Assembly (NCBI GenBank): GCA_001766965.1
Contig: MEKM01000041.1
Span: 9,195 to 18,587, forward strand
Direction of reading: 5' to 3'
Length of the DNA stretch: 9,393 bases
From: Acidobacteria bacterium RIFCSPHIGHO2_01_FULL_67_28
Lineage (GTDB): Bacteria > Acidobacteriota > Terriglobia > Acidiferrales > 2-02-FULL-67-57
Shown: piece after piece, positions 1-5,720 of the stretch
How positions within the stretch are numbered: position 1 is the first letter of the stretch
Layout: each line of letters opens with the position of its first letter
The notes under the pieces: generated by a model
What the model was told of the DNA's origin: nothing
The model's input: the letters and a program-made list of their open reading frames with translations, nothing else
Database searches by the model: none
Translations under genes and position numbers: made by a program

Positions 1-43
1 AGTCGGCGACGTTCAGCCGTTCGGGAATCGCCCCGCCCGTCAT
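1..43 (-). CDS. N-terminal start of an unidentified gene (cut by window edge)
   Basis: An ATG at 43-41 opens a frame reading MTGGAIPERLNVAD up to the window edge. It lies 10 nt downstream of the stop of the LRV-repeat gene on the same strand, the spacing expected of a second gene in an operon. The 'PERLNVAD' start resembles the N-terminus of some acyl-CoA/benzoate-CoA ligase-type AMP-binding enzymes, but fourteen residues are too few to name a family. No clear Shine-Dalgarno sequence precedes the ATG. The call rests on position and on the absence of a stop. Confidence 0.4.
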   Translation of the reverse strand, partial: MTGGAIPERLNVAD

Positions 44-53
44 GGGCGCCGGG

Positions 54-602
54 CTAGCGCCGCTCGCCCTGGCGACGGATGCGGGCGCGGAGCCGCTCGC
101 GGAGCTCCTCGGGGGCGCCGGGGTTGAAGGCGACCAGGTACCAGAGCGGCTCGCGGCGGTCGCGGCAAAGGGCGCGCAGGGTCCCGACCGGCGTGCGCGG
201 GTGCCGCGCCACGTTCTCGCGCACGGCGCGGTAGGGATGCCGCGCCAGCCGCGCCAGGACGTCGGCCGGGGCGTTGGGGTGGTCGCTGATGAGCCGGATG
301 AGGTAGTAGTCCTCGCGCGGGGCGTGGCGCGTCAGGCGGCGCAGCTCGCCGGCGGAGGTCGAGCGGCGGGCGGCGCGGCGCACCCGCCGGTCCCAGCCCG
401 GCTGGATGGCGTTCAGCTCGCGCGTGCGCAGGGCGATCATCTGCCGCAGGACGCCCTCTTCCAACCGGCGCCGGGAGGCGGGCAGGCGCGTGCTGCGCAG
501 CAGGCGGAGCGCGTTCTGGAGGCTCTGGCGCTCGCCGAAGAGGATTTGGCTGGTGCGCGGCAGGCGCCCCAGCCGCCGCTGCCGCGTGTCCACTCGTCTC
601 AT
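54..602 (-). CDS. Arg-rich protein with C-terminal LRV (leucine-rich variant)-type repeats
   Basis: A 182-residue soluble protein of unknown function. Its C-terminal half carries four consecutive units starting near residues 84, 111, 137 and 163, spaced 26-27 residues apart. Each has the pattern [A/T]P-x-x-x-L-x-x-L followed by a charged helix and ending in N/H-P (for example DHPNAPADVLARLARHP, then ARHPRTPVGTLRALCRD). This matches the LRV/HEAT-like alpha-solenoid pattern, so a protein-binding role is likely. The N-terminal half is very Arg-rich and has no recognisable domain. The Azotobacter LRV protein has an N-terminal Fe-S cluster; the Cys cluster for that is absent here, with only one Cys in the protein. 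I chose the ATG at 602 over an upstream TTG at 623 because a purine-rich GGGAGGGGAGAG lies just before it, and the TTG would place that inside the coding region. Confidence 0.75.
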   Translation of the reverse strand: MRRVDTRQRRLGRLPRTSQILFGERQSLQNALRLLRSTRLPASRRRLEEGVLRQMIALRTRELNAIQPGWDRRVRRAARRSTSAGELRRLTRHAPREDYYLIRLISDHPNAPADVLARLARHPYRAVRENVARHPRTPVGTLRALCRDRREPLWYLVAFNPGAPEELRERLRARIRRQGERR

Positions 603-631
603 CAGAACTCTCCCCTCCCGCAATAGCGCGT

Positions 632-660
632 ATTATGCCTTGTGCAACCAGCAAGCGCAA
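632..660 (-). promoter_or_regulatory. candidate sigma-70 promoter for the LRV-repeat gene
   Basis: Read on the minus strand, TTGCGC (660-655) is separated by 17 nt from CATAAT (637-632). The start site would fall near 625, giving a leader of about 23 nt that includes the GGGAGGGGAGAG ribosome binding site. The -10 matches five of six consensus positions and the -35 only its TTG. It lies between the gene and the palindromic repeat. Confidence 0.45.
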
Positions 661-668
661 AGGGAGCC

Positions 669-752
669 TGTCATTCTGAGGCCGCAGGCCGAAGAATCTC
701 AAACGTAGCCGGACTGCACCGATTGAGATCCTTCGCTTCGCTCAGGATGACA
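669..752. repeat. palindromic intergenic repeat, copy 1 (GTCATYCTGAG / GARGATCTCAA type)
   Basis: The left arm (669-702) begins TGTCATTCTGAG and ends GAAGAATCTCAA. The right arm (723-752) is its imperfect inverse, beginning TTGAGATCCTTCGC and ending CTCAGGATGACA. The loop is about 20 nt. A related copy lies at 5554-5677. The arms differ mainly in a variable central part and at single T/C positions. It occupies the space between two minus-strand genes and codes for nothing I can see. I recall similar dispersed elements in acidobacterial and other soil genomes. A transcript would fold into a long hairpin that could act in termination or mRNA stability. Confidence 0.85.
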
Positions 753-761
753 AGATAAACG

Positions 762-1427
762 TTAAGCTTTCTCCAAGCGCGCGAGGATTTCGCGGAGGCG
801 CGCGCCCGGCCAGGCGACCCGGGCGAGCTCCTGGTTCTCCCGCTTGAGCTCCTCGATGATGGTGAAGTACGGCGCCAACAGCGTACGCGCGCCCTCGGCG
901 GCGGCGGCACGCTGGTCTTCCGGCAGCTCGAGGATTCCCTCCAGCGCCTCCTGGTACTGGGTGACGGCGCGCATGGCGTTGGTGATCATCTCGTGCGGGA
1001 AGAGGTAGCGCGAGGCCTCCTTCAGGCTCTCGGCCACCTGGTCGGCGCGGCCCGCGCGCGAGCGCAGGTTGGTGCTCTCTTCCACGAACTTCATCAGCCG
1101 CTCCGACTCGGCCACCGCCCAGTGCTGGGTGAGCTTGCGCCGCTCGTCGTCGGAGAAGCGGGTGAGGTTCATGATGTCGGGCTGGTCGGGGAAGAGGCGG
1201 AAGCCCTTCGAGCAGTAGCGGTTGAGATCGGCCAGAATCCGGATCTGCTCGTGGAAGTCGGCGCACTGCTCGAACTCCTCGACCGCCCGGCGGATGTTGG
1301 CGAGCTCGGCGCGGAACTGCGCGCGCTTCTCCTGCCGGTCGGCGCGCTGCCGGAGCGCCCGCCGCAGCATGAGCGTCCCCAGCACGGTCGCCAGTACGCC
1401 GGCGACAACAAGCCCCGCCCAGTGCAT
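762..1427 (-). CDS. single-pass membrane-anchored protein of unknown function
   Basis: A 221-residue protein with one hydrophobic segment at about residues 3-21 (WAGLVVAGVLATVLGTLML), followed at once by a strongly basic stretch (RRALRQRADRQEKR). This predicts an N-terminal anchor with the remainder in the cytoplasm. The soluble part is helical and charged. Coiled-coil propensity is likely just after the anchor and near the C-terminus (EELKRENQELA...LREILARLEKA). I recognise no catalytic motif or named domain. The ATG at 1427 is preferred to a GTG at 1505 because it has the purine-rich GGGGGAAGGA directly upstream and puts the hydrophobic segment at the N-terminus. The longer form would run through the divergent promoter region. 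The gene is divergent from the 87-aa gene at 1527. Confidence 0.75.
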   Translation of the reverse strand: MHWAGLVVAGVLATVLGTLMLRRALRQRADRQEKRAQFRAELANIRRAVEEFEQCADFHEQIRILADLNRYCSKGFRLFPDQPDIMNLTRFSDDERRKLTQHWAVAESERLMKFVEESTNLRSRAGRADQVAESLKEASRYLFPHEMITNAMRAVTQYQEALEGILELPEDQRAAAAEGARTLLAPYFTIIEELKRENQELARVAWPGARLREILARLEKA

Positions 1428-1445
1428 TCCTTCCCCCTGCTGTGT

Positions 1446-1475
1446 TTGCCCGAACGAAAAGAAGTGCAGTATAGT
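1446..1475 (+). promoter_or_regulatory. candidate promoter of the 87-aa gene, overlapping a divergent -10
   Basis: TTGCCC (1446-1451), an 18-nt spacer and TATAGT (1470-1475) form a plausible sigma-70 promoter. The start site would be near 1482, with a leader of about 45 nt before the ATG at 1527. On the opposite strand, TATACT (1473-1468) lies on the same bases and could be the -10 for the divergent membrane-protein gene, although I find no good -35 for it. Confidence 0.45.
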
Positions 1476-1526
1476 AGCTGCATCGGGCGAAAAAGAGAAT
1501 CCCACCGCGACCGAAAGGCGGGGCGC

Positions 1527-1790
1527 ATGTCAGTCTTCAAAGACCGTAAAGCCGAGCTGGAGAAGCACGAGTTCATGATGGGAACGCCGCGGGGGCGGCT
1601 GGCGGTGAGCCTGGACCTGCTGACCGAGGCCATGGTGCTCGTCGGCCAACACGCGGTCTACTGCCGCAGCGCGCGCCAGCCGGAGCAGCCGCCGATGGAC
1701 ATCCGCCTCATCGGCCAGGGGCTCGGCCAGGCCAAGGAGCTTATCCAGAGCGTGATGGAAGAGCTGCGCGCCGCCCGCGACTCGCAGTAA
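1527..1790 (+). CDS. small conserved-looking protein of unknown function (87 aa)
   Basis: An 87-residue, mostly helical protein starting MSVFKDRKAELEKHEF with no signal peptide or membrane segment. It contains GTPRGRLAVSLDLLTEAMVLVGQHAVYCRS and a C-terminal amphipathic helix (LGQAKELIQSVMEELRAA). I cannot assign it to a family. The frame stays open far upstream, to 993, but that region is the antisense of the neighbouring membrane-protein gene. The ATG at 1527 is chosen because it follows AAAGGCGGGG and lies downstream of a candidate promoter. It could be a structural partner or regulator of the divergent gene, but position is the only evidence for that. Confidence 0.65.
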   Translation: MSVFKDRKAELEKHEFMMGTPRGRLAVSLDLLTEAMVLVGQHAVYCRSARQPEQPPMDIRLIGQGLGQAKELIQSVMEELRAARDSQ

Positions 1791-1814
1791 CGCGACACAG
1801 ATTTCTCTGCCCTT

Positions 1815-1892
1815 TCTCTGCGTCCTCTGCGCCTCTGTGGTGAATCCATTCCTGTTCCAAAGAAACTCTCACCACAGAGAGCACAGAGGAAA
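1815..1892. repeat. second type of intergenic palindrome (CTCTGTGGTGA / TCACCACAGAG)
   Basis: The left arm is TCCTCTGCGCCTCTGTGGTGA, ending at 1843. The right arm, from 1869, reads TCACCACAGAG then AGCACAGAGGA. They pair over about 21 bases with one single-base offset and a mismatch, around a loop of about 25 nt. Extra TCTCTGCG sequence continues the left side. It sits between convergent genes ending at 1790 and 1894, where a hairpin formed from either strand could serve as a bidirectional transcript end. No T-run follows, so it is not a typical intrinsic terminator. The element differs in sequence from the palindromes at 669 and 5554. Confidence 0.75.
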
Positions 1893-1893
1893 C

Positions 1894-2550
1894 CTAGCGC
1901 CCTTGCAGGAAGGGATTGCGTTCCCGCTCGGCGCCGATGGTGGTGGCGGGCCCGTGGCCGGGAAAGACCGCGGTGGCGTCGTCGAGCACCAGCAGGTGCG
2001 TGTGAATCGAGCGCAGGATGGCCTCGTAGGAGCCGCCCCACAAATCCGTCCGGCCGATCGAGCCGGCAAAGAGCGTGTCGCCGGCGAAGAGGCGCTTGTC
2101 GGGCTCGGGCAAGTAGAGTGAAAGGCTGCCGGGCGTGTGGCCGGGCGTGTGCAATACGTGCGCGCGAAGCTCTTTCCCCCAGCGCAGCTCATCGCCGGCC
2201 TTGAGCTGCTGGTCCACGTCCGGCACGCGCGGCGCGGGCAGGCCGATCATGGCCGCCTGCATGGCGACGTTCTGGTAGAGCCAGTGGTCGTCGGGATGCA
2301 TCAGGATGGGCGCGCCGGTGGCTTCCTTCAGGCGCTCGAGCCCGCCCACGTGGTCAATGTGGGCGTGGGTGACGACGATGTATTTTGTCGTCAAATTGTG
2401 CCGGCGCAGCACGGCGAGAACTTGCTCGGCGTCGTCGCCCGGATCAATGACGACGGCCTCGCGGGTTTCGGCGTCGCCCACGATGGAGCAGTTGCACTGC
2501 AGCCAGCCCACGGGCAGGATTTCGTGGATGAGTTTCGGCGACTGGGTCAC
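1894..2550 (-). CDS. metallo-beta-lactamase fold hydrolase, YcbL/glyoxalase II-like
   Basis: A 218-residue cytoplasmic metal-dependent hydrolase. The metal ligands are all visible: H62-x-H64-x-D66-H67 (THAHIDHVGG), H138 (HTPGHTPGS), D158 (FAGDTLF) and H199 (FPGHGP). The stretch GSIGRTD after D158 and the C-terminal GPATTIGAERERNPFL are typical of the YcbL/type II glyoxalase-like subgroup. Full glyoxalase II has an extra C-terminal helical domain, which is missing here, so thioester hydrolysis (S-lactoylglutathione or similar) is likely but the substrate is unproven. The start is taken as the GTG at 2550, where GTGA overlaps the stop of the upstream gene, implying translational coupling. The frame continues upstream to 2754 only as an out-of-frame shadow of that gene. 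No strong RBS is seen. Confidence 0.9.
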   Translation of the reverse strand: MTQSPKLIHEILPVGWLQCNCSIVGDAETREAVVIDPGDDAEQVLAVLRRHNLTTKYIVVTHAHIDHVGGLERLKEATGAPILMHPDDHWLYQNVAMQAAMIGLPAPRVPDVDQQLKAGDELRWGKELRAHVLHTPGHTPGSLSLYLPEPDKRLFAGDTLFAGSIGRTDLWGGSYEAILRSIHTHLLVLDDATAVFPGHGPATTIGAERERNPFLQGR

Positions 2551-2840
2551 GAACGATACGGGTCGGAGTCGGGACCTGCCCCGAGGGCATCGCCCGAAGG
2601 GTTGTCGCGGGCGAACTCGGAGTAGTGCTCGTCGAGCTTCGCCTTCGCCGGCGCGGGCGGCGCCACTTTGGCGGCGGGCGGCGACGAGGTGCGCCGCGGC
2701 ACGGTGGGCTCCTGCGCGAGCCGCGCCAGCGCGCGCGCCCGGCCCGCCACCCAATCGAAGAGCAGCGGCAAAGAACCGGTCAGCGATTCGCGCAGAAACC
2801 GCCGCCGCTCCGGCGGCTGCGCTTTGCGCTCATCCTTCAT
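2547..2840 (-). CDS. small protein with twin-arginine-like N-terminus, unknown function
   Basis: A 97-residue protein whose N-terminus (PERRRFLRESLTGSLPLLFDWV, residues about 10-31) has an RRxFLR motif followed by a moderately hydrophobic stretch, similar to a Tat signal. The rest is a Pro/Ala/Lys linker (PPAAKVAPPAPAKAK) and an acidic, Gly-rich tail ending DSDPYRS. The N-terminus also recalls the leader part of NapF-like ferredoxins, but no Fe-S cysteines follow. It could be a very small exported or membrane-peripheral protein, or a remnant. The start may be the ATG at 2840 or one three codons earlier at 2849. The first is favoured because TAGAAT lies 7 nt before it. It overlaps the hydrolase start by four bases (GTGA), which supports it as a genuine gene. 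Confidence 0.6.
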   Translation of the reverse strand: MKDERKAQPPERRRFLRESLTGSLPLLFDWVAGRARALARLAQEPTVPRRTSSPPAAKVAPPAPAKAKLDEHYSEFARDNPSGDALGAGPDSDPYRS

Positions 2841-2847
2841 CGCTCGC

Positions 2848-2856
2848 ATTCTAGCA
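2848..2856 (-). promoter_or_regulatory. candidate extended -10 element directly before the small Tat-like gene
   Basis: On the minus strand TGC-TAGAAT (2856-2848) is an extended -10, ending 7 nt before the ATG at 2840. This spacing places transcription start at or next to the start codon, which would give a leaderless mRNA. No -35 is obvious. The ATG at 2849 overlaps the hexamer and would then not be in the transcript. Confidence 0.4.
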
Positions 2857-2867
2857 CACGCACTGCG

Positions 2868-2896
2868 TTGCCGCCCGCGAGCGGAGATGATAGAAT
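2868..2896 (+). promoter_or_regulatory. sigma-70-type promoter of the M1 aminopeptidase gene
   Basis: TTGCCG (2868-2873), a 17-nt spacer and TAGAAT (2891-2896) make the best full promoter match in the window. Start is predicted near 2903, giving a leader of about 40 nt that ends in GAGGA (2930-2934), an RBS placed 8 nt before the ATG at 2943. Confidence 0.6.
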
Positions 2897-2942
2897 CCGC
2901 GCTCTTGTTCGCGGGCACAAACCCCCAGTGAGGAAAAGCTTC

Positions 2943-5528
2943 ATGGGCAAACCAGTGCGTCGTCTGCCTCCCATCCTGCTCCTGCTCGTACTGCTCGCGC
3001 CGTGCGCCGCGCCGGCGCAGCAGCAGGTCAACCCGGACCAACTGCGGCCGCCGTTCAACGACCCGCGCGCCGCGCGCCACTGGACGCGCGACCGCGCCTA
3101 CGACCTCCAGCACGTCAAGCTCGAGCTCGGGATTGACTGGGAGAAACGCGAGATCGCCGGCACGGCCACGCTCACGCTCGCGCCCTTGAACGACGGCCTG
3201 ACGCGCGTCACGCTCGACGCCGCCGAGCTCACCATCGAAGCGGTGACGACGAGCGGCGGCGGGAAGCTTGACTTCGCCGCCGGCGCCAAAGAGCTCACCG
3301 TCGTGCTCGACCGCGCTTACAGTGCAGGCGAAGCAGTCACACTCGCCATCCGGTACCGCGCCCGGCCCCGCAAAGGTTTCTACTTCGTCGCGCCCGACCA
3401 GGCTTACCCGACGAAGCCCCGTCAGGCCTGGACGCAGGGCGAGAGCGAGTACAACCACTACTGGTTCCCGAGCTACGACTTCCCGAACGACAAGGCGACC
3501 AGCGAGACGATTGTCGCCGTGCCCGCCGAGATGATTGTCATCGGCAACGGCCGGCTCGTTGAAGTGCGCGAGAACCCGGCGGCGAAGACGAAGACCTACC
3601 ACTGGCGCGAAGAGGTGCCGCACTCGACCTACCTGATTTCGCTCGTCGCCGGGCGCTTCGACCGGCACGTAGACATGCTGGGCGAGCTGCCGGTCGAGTA
3701 CTACGTTCCGCCGGGCACGGACGCCGCCACGGTCAAACGCTCCTTCGCGCTCACGCCGGAAATGATCCGCTTCTTCGCCGACTACAGCGCCACGCCCTAT
3801 CCCTACGAGAGGTACGCGCAGGACACCGTGGAAGAGTTTCTCTGGGGCGGGATGGAGAACATCAGCGCCACCACGCTCTACACCGACACGCTGCACGACG
3901 AAGCGGCCGCGCCCAACTGGTCGAGCGAAGGCCTGGTTGCCCACGAGCTCGCCCACCAGTGGTGGGGCGACTGGCTCACCTGCCGCGACTGGTCGCACCT
4001 CTGGCTGAACGAATCGTTCGCCACCTTCTTCACCAATCTCTGGTTCGAGCGCCGACTCGGCCGCGACGAGTACGACTACCGCGTCTGGGAGAACTGGCAG
4101 GACTACTTCGAAGAGGACCGCAAAGACTATCGCCGGCCCATCGTCATGCCGGTCTATGTCGACGAGATGGACCTCTTCGACGAGCACACCTATCCGAAAG
4201 GCGCGGCGGTGCTGGCCATGCTGCGTGCGGTGGTCGGCGATGAGGAGTTCCAGAAGTCCATCCGCCACTACGCCGCCAAGCACGCGCGCCAGCCGGTCGA
4301 CACCGAAGACTTCCGCAAGGCCATCGCCGAAGCCACCGGCCAGGACCTCGGCTGGTTCTTCGACGAGTGGCTCTACCGCGCCGGGCATCCCGAATTCGCG
4401 GTGACGTCGGAGTGGGACGAGCCCACGCGCACCGCGCACCTCGTGGTCGAGCAGAAGCAGGCGCTCAAAGAGATGACGCCGATTTTCCGGATGCTGGTCG
4501 AGATTGAGTTCACGACCGCCGCGGGCGCGCAGACCTTCCGCGTCGAGGTGGCGCACGCCCGCGACGACTTCTACTTCCCGCTGGCAGCGCGCCCGACGCG
4601 CGTGCGCTTCGATCCCGGCCAGAAGATCATCAAGAAGCTCGAGTTCGCGAAGTCGCGCGAGGAGCTGACGGATTTGGCGACGAACGACCCGAACGTCGCC
4701 GGGCGCATCTGGGCGGCGCAGCAGCTGGCCGAGCGCGCGGGCGACCTGGTGGCGCTCGCCATCGCGCGCGACGTTCTCTTGCAGGACCGCTTCTACGGCG
4801 TGCGCCTCGAAACCGCCAAGGCGCTCGGCAAGACGCACAGCGCCGTGGCCCGCGACGCGCTTATCGAGGCGCTGCGCGATCCCGACGCCCGCGTCCGCGA
4901 AGCCGCCGCCGAAGCGCTGGGCGAGTTCGCGGGCGACGCCACGGCGGCCGCCGCGCTCGAAGGCGTTGTGCGCAGCGAGCCCAAAGTGTACGTCGTCGCC
5001 GCCGCGCTCAAGTCGCTCGGGAAGATGCAGGCGCCGAAAGCCTTCGAGACGCTCCGCAGCGCGCTCGGGCGCGACTCGCATCGGGACGTCATTCGCCAGA
5101 AGGCGCTCGAAGGCCTGGCCGAACTGGGCGACGCCCCCGGGCTGCCGCTGGCGCTCGAGTGGGCGCGCTACGGCCGGCCGCCGCGCGCGCGCGAGGCCGC
5201 CATCGAGGCGCTCGGTAAGCTCGGCCGCGGCGACGACAACGTCTTCCGTTATCTGACTTCCCTGCTCGCCGACCCGTACGTCTGGGCACGGCGCGCGGCG
5301 CTGACGGCGCTGGGCGAGCTCGGCGATGCCCGCGCCCTGCCGACGCTCGAGGCCTTCGCCGCCAACGAGATTGAGCGGCGGCTGCAACGCGAGGCGGAAA
5401 TCGCCATCGACAAGCTCCGTCGCGCCCAGGCCGCCAAGCGCACCGCCGACGACCTGGCCCGCGAGGTTGAAACCCTCAAGCAGGAAGTCCGCACGCTGCG
5501 GGAGAAAGCCGCGGCGCCGCCGCGCTGA
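2943..5528 (+). CDS. secreted M1-family zinc aminopeptidase with C-terminal HEAT repeats
   Basis: An 861-residue exported aminopeptidase that would remove N-terminal residues from peptides outside the cytoplasm. A signal peptide covers residues 1-25 (RR, then a Leu-rich core, APA before QQQ). An N-terminal beta-sandwich domain follows (about 45-230), then the gluzincin catalytic domain. Visible active-site elements are the exopeptidase motif GGMEN (302-306), the zinc site HELAH (334-338) with the third ligand E357 after 18 residues (LNESF), and the likely transition-state Tyr417 (TYPKG). From about residue 573 to 835 there are repeated HEAT-type helical pairs (for example DPDARVREAAAEALGEF and DPYVWARRAALTALGEL), and the protein ends in a short coiled coil (LAREVETLKQEVRTLREK). 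The solenoid replaces the usual C-terminal domain and may bind substrate or another protein. The ATG at 2943 has a good GAGGA RBS; the open frame before it is not coding. Confidence 0.93.
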   Translation: MGKPVRRLPPILLLLVLLAPCAAPAQQQVNPDQLRPPFNDPRAARHWTRDRAYDLQHVKLELGIDWEKREIAGTATLTLAPLNDGLTRVTLDAAELTIEAVTTSGGGKLDFAAGAKELTVVLDRAYSAGEAVTLAIRYRARPRKGFYFVAPDQAYPTKPRQAWTQGESEYNHYWFPSYDFPNDKATSETIVAVPAEMIVIGNGRLVEVRENPAAKTKTYHWREEVPHSTYLISLVAGRFDRHVDMLGELPVEYYVPPGTDAATVKRSFALTPEMIRFFADYSATPYPYERYAQDTVEEFLWGGMENISATTLYTDTLHDEAAAPNWSSEGLVAHELAHQWWGDWLTCRDWSHLWLNESFATFFTNLWFERRLGRDEYDYRVWENWQDYFEEDRKDYRRPIVMPVYVDEMDLFDEHTYPKGAAVLAMLRAVVGDEEFQKSIRHYAAKHARQPVDTEDFRKAIAEATGQDLGWFFDEWLYRAGHPEFAVTSEWDEPTRTAHLVVEQKQALKEMTPIFRMLVEIEFTTAAGAQTFRVEVAHARDDFYFPLAARPTRVRFDPGQKIIKKLEFAKSREELTDLATNDPNVAGRIWAAQQLAERAGDLVALAIARDVLLQDRFYGVRLETAKALGKTHSAVARDALIEALRDPDARVREAAAEALGEFAGDATAAAALEGVVRSEPKVYVVAAALKSLGKMQAPKAFETLRSALGRDSHRDVIRQKALEGLAELGDAPGLPLALEWARYGRPPRAREAAIEALGKLGRGDDNVFRYLTSLLADPYVWARRAALTALGELGDARALPTLEAFAANEIERRLQREAEIAIDKLRRAQAAKRTADDLAREVETLKQEVRTLREKAAAPPR

Positions 5529-5553
5529 CCGTCCGCGACGAAACCCCAAGAGG

Positions 5554-5677
5554 TTGTCATCCTGAGCGCAGCGAAGGATCTCAAACCAGGATAGTGGCAC
5601 GATTGAGATTCTTCGCTCCGCCCTGCACTTATGCACTGAACCAACTCGCCGCGAATGGGCTCCGCTCAGAATGACAA
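5554..5677. repeat. palindromic intergenic repeat, copy 2, with an insertion in the right arm
   Basis: The left arm starts TTGTCATCCTGAGCG and runs to GAAGGATCTCAAA. The right arm starts TTGAGATTCTTCGCTCCG (5603-5620) but is interrupted. Its end, CTCAGAATGACAA, resumes at 5665. Removing 5621-5664 (44 bp) restores a continuous arm matching the one at 723-752. The extra segment is bounded by GCTCCG at 5615-5620 and 5659-5664. The element lies between the aminopeptidase stop and the ygfZ-like gene and could also serve as the transcript end of the former. Confidence 0.85.
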
Positions 5678-5705
5678 CGCATAGCGGCCGTGGCTCTCCC
5701 AAGTC

Positions 5706-5714
5706 TGTTATCCT
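5706..5714 (+). promoter_or_regulatory. candidate extended -10 element directly before ygfZ-like gene
   Basis: TGT-TATCCT (5706-5714) has the extended -10 form and ends 6 nt before the ATG at 5721. If used, transcription would begin at the start codon. No -35 or strong RBS is seen. The match is moderate, so this is a candidate only. Confidence 0.3.
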
Positions 5715-5720
5715 AGAAGC

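Noticed and set aside
42..626. Plus-strand 194-codon frame opposite the LRV-repeat gene
   Set aside because: It shows only Gly/Ala/Arg/Val low-complexity sequence, whereas the minus strand has periodic LRV-type repeats and a start with a purine-rich RBS.
993..1526. Long N-terminal extension of the 87-aa plus-strand gene
   Set aside because: It is antisense to the membrane-anchored protein gene and crosses the divergent promoter region. The ATG at 1527 has better start context.
2551..2754. N-terminal extension of the metallo-beta-lactamase hydrolase frame
   Set aside because: The extension is Arg/Ala-rich noise out of frame with the small upstream gene. The family N-terminus aligns with a start at the GTG at 2550.
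2943..3020. Lipoprotein signal (Cys21) in the M1 aminopeptidase
   Set aside because: The residue before the Cys is Pro (LAPC), which does not fit the lipobox. An ordinary signal peptidase site APA before QQQ follows directly.
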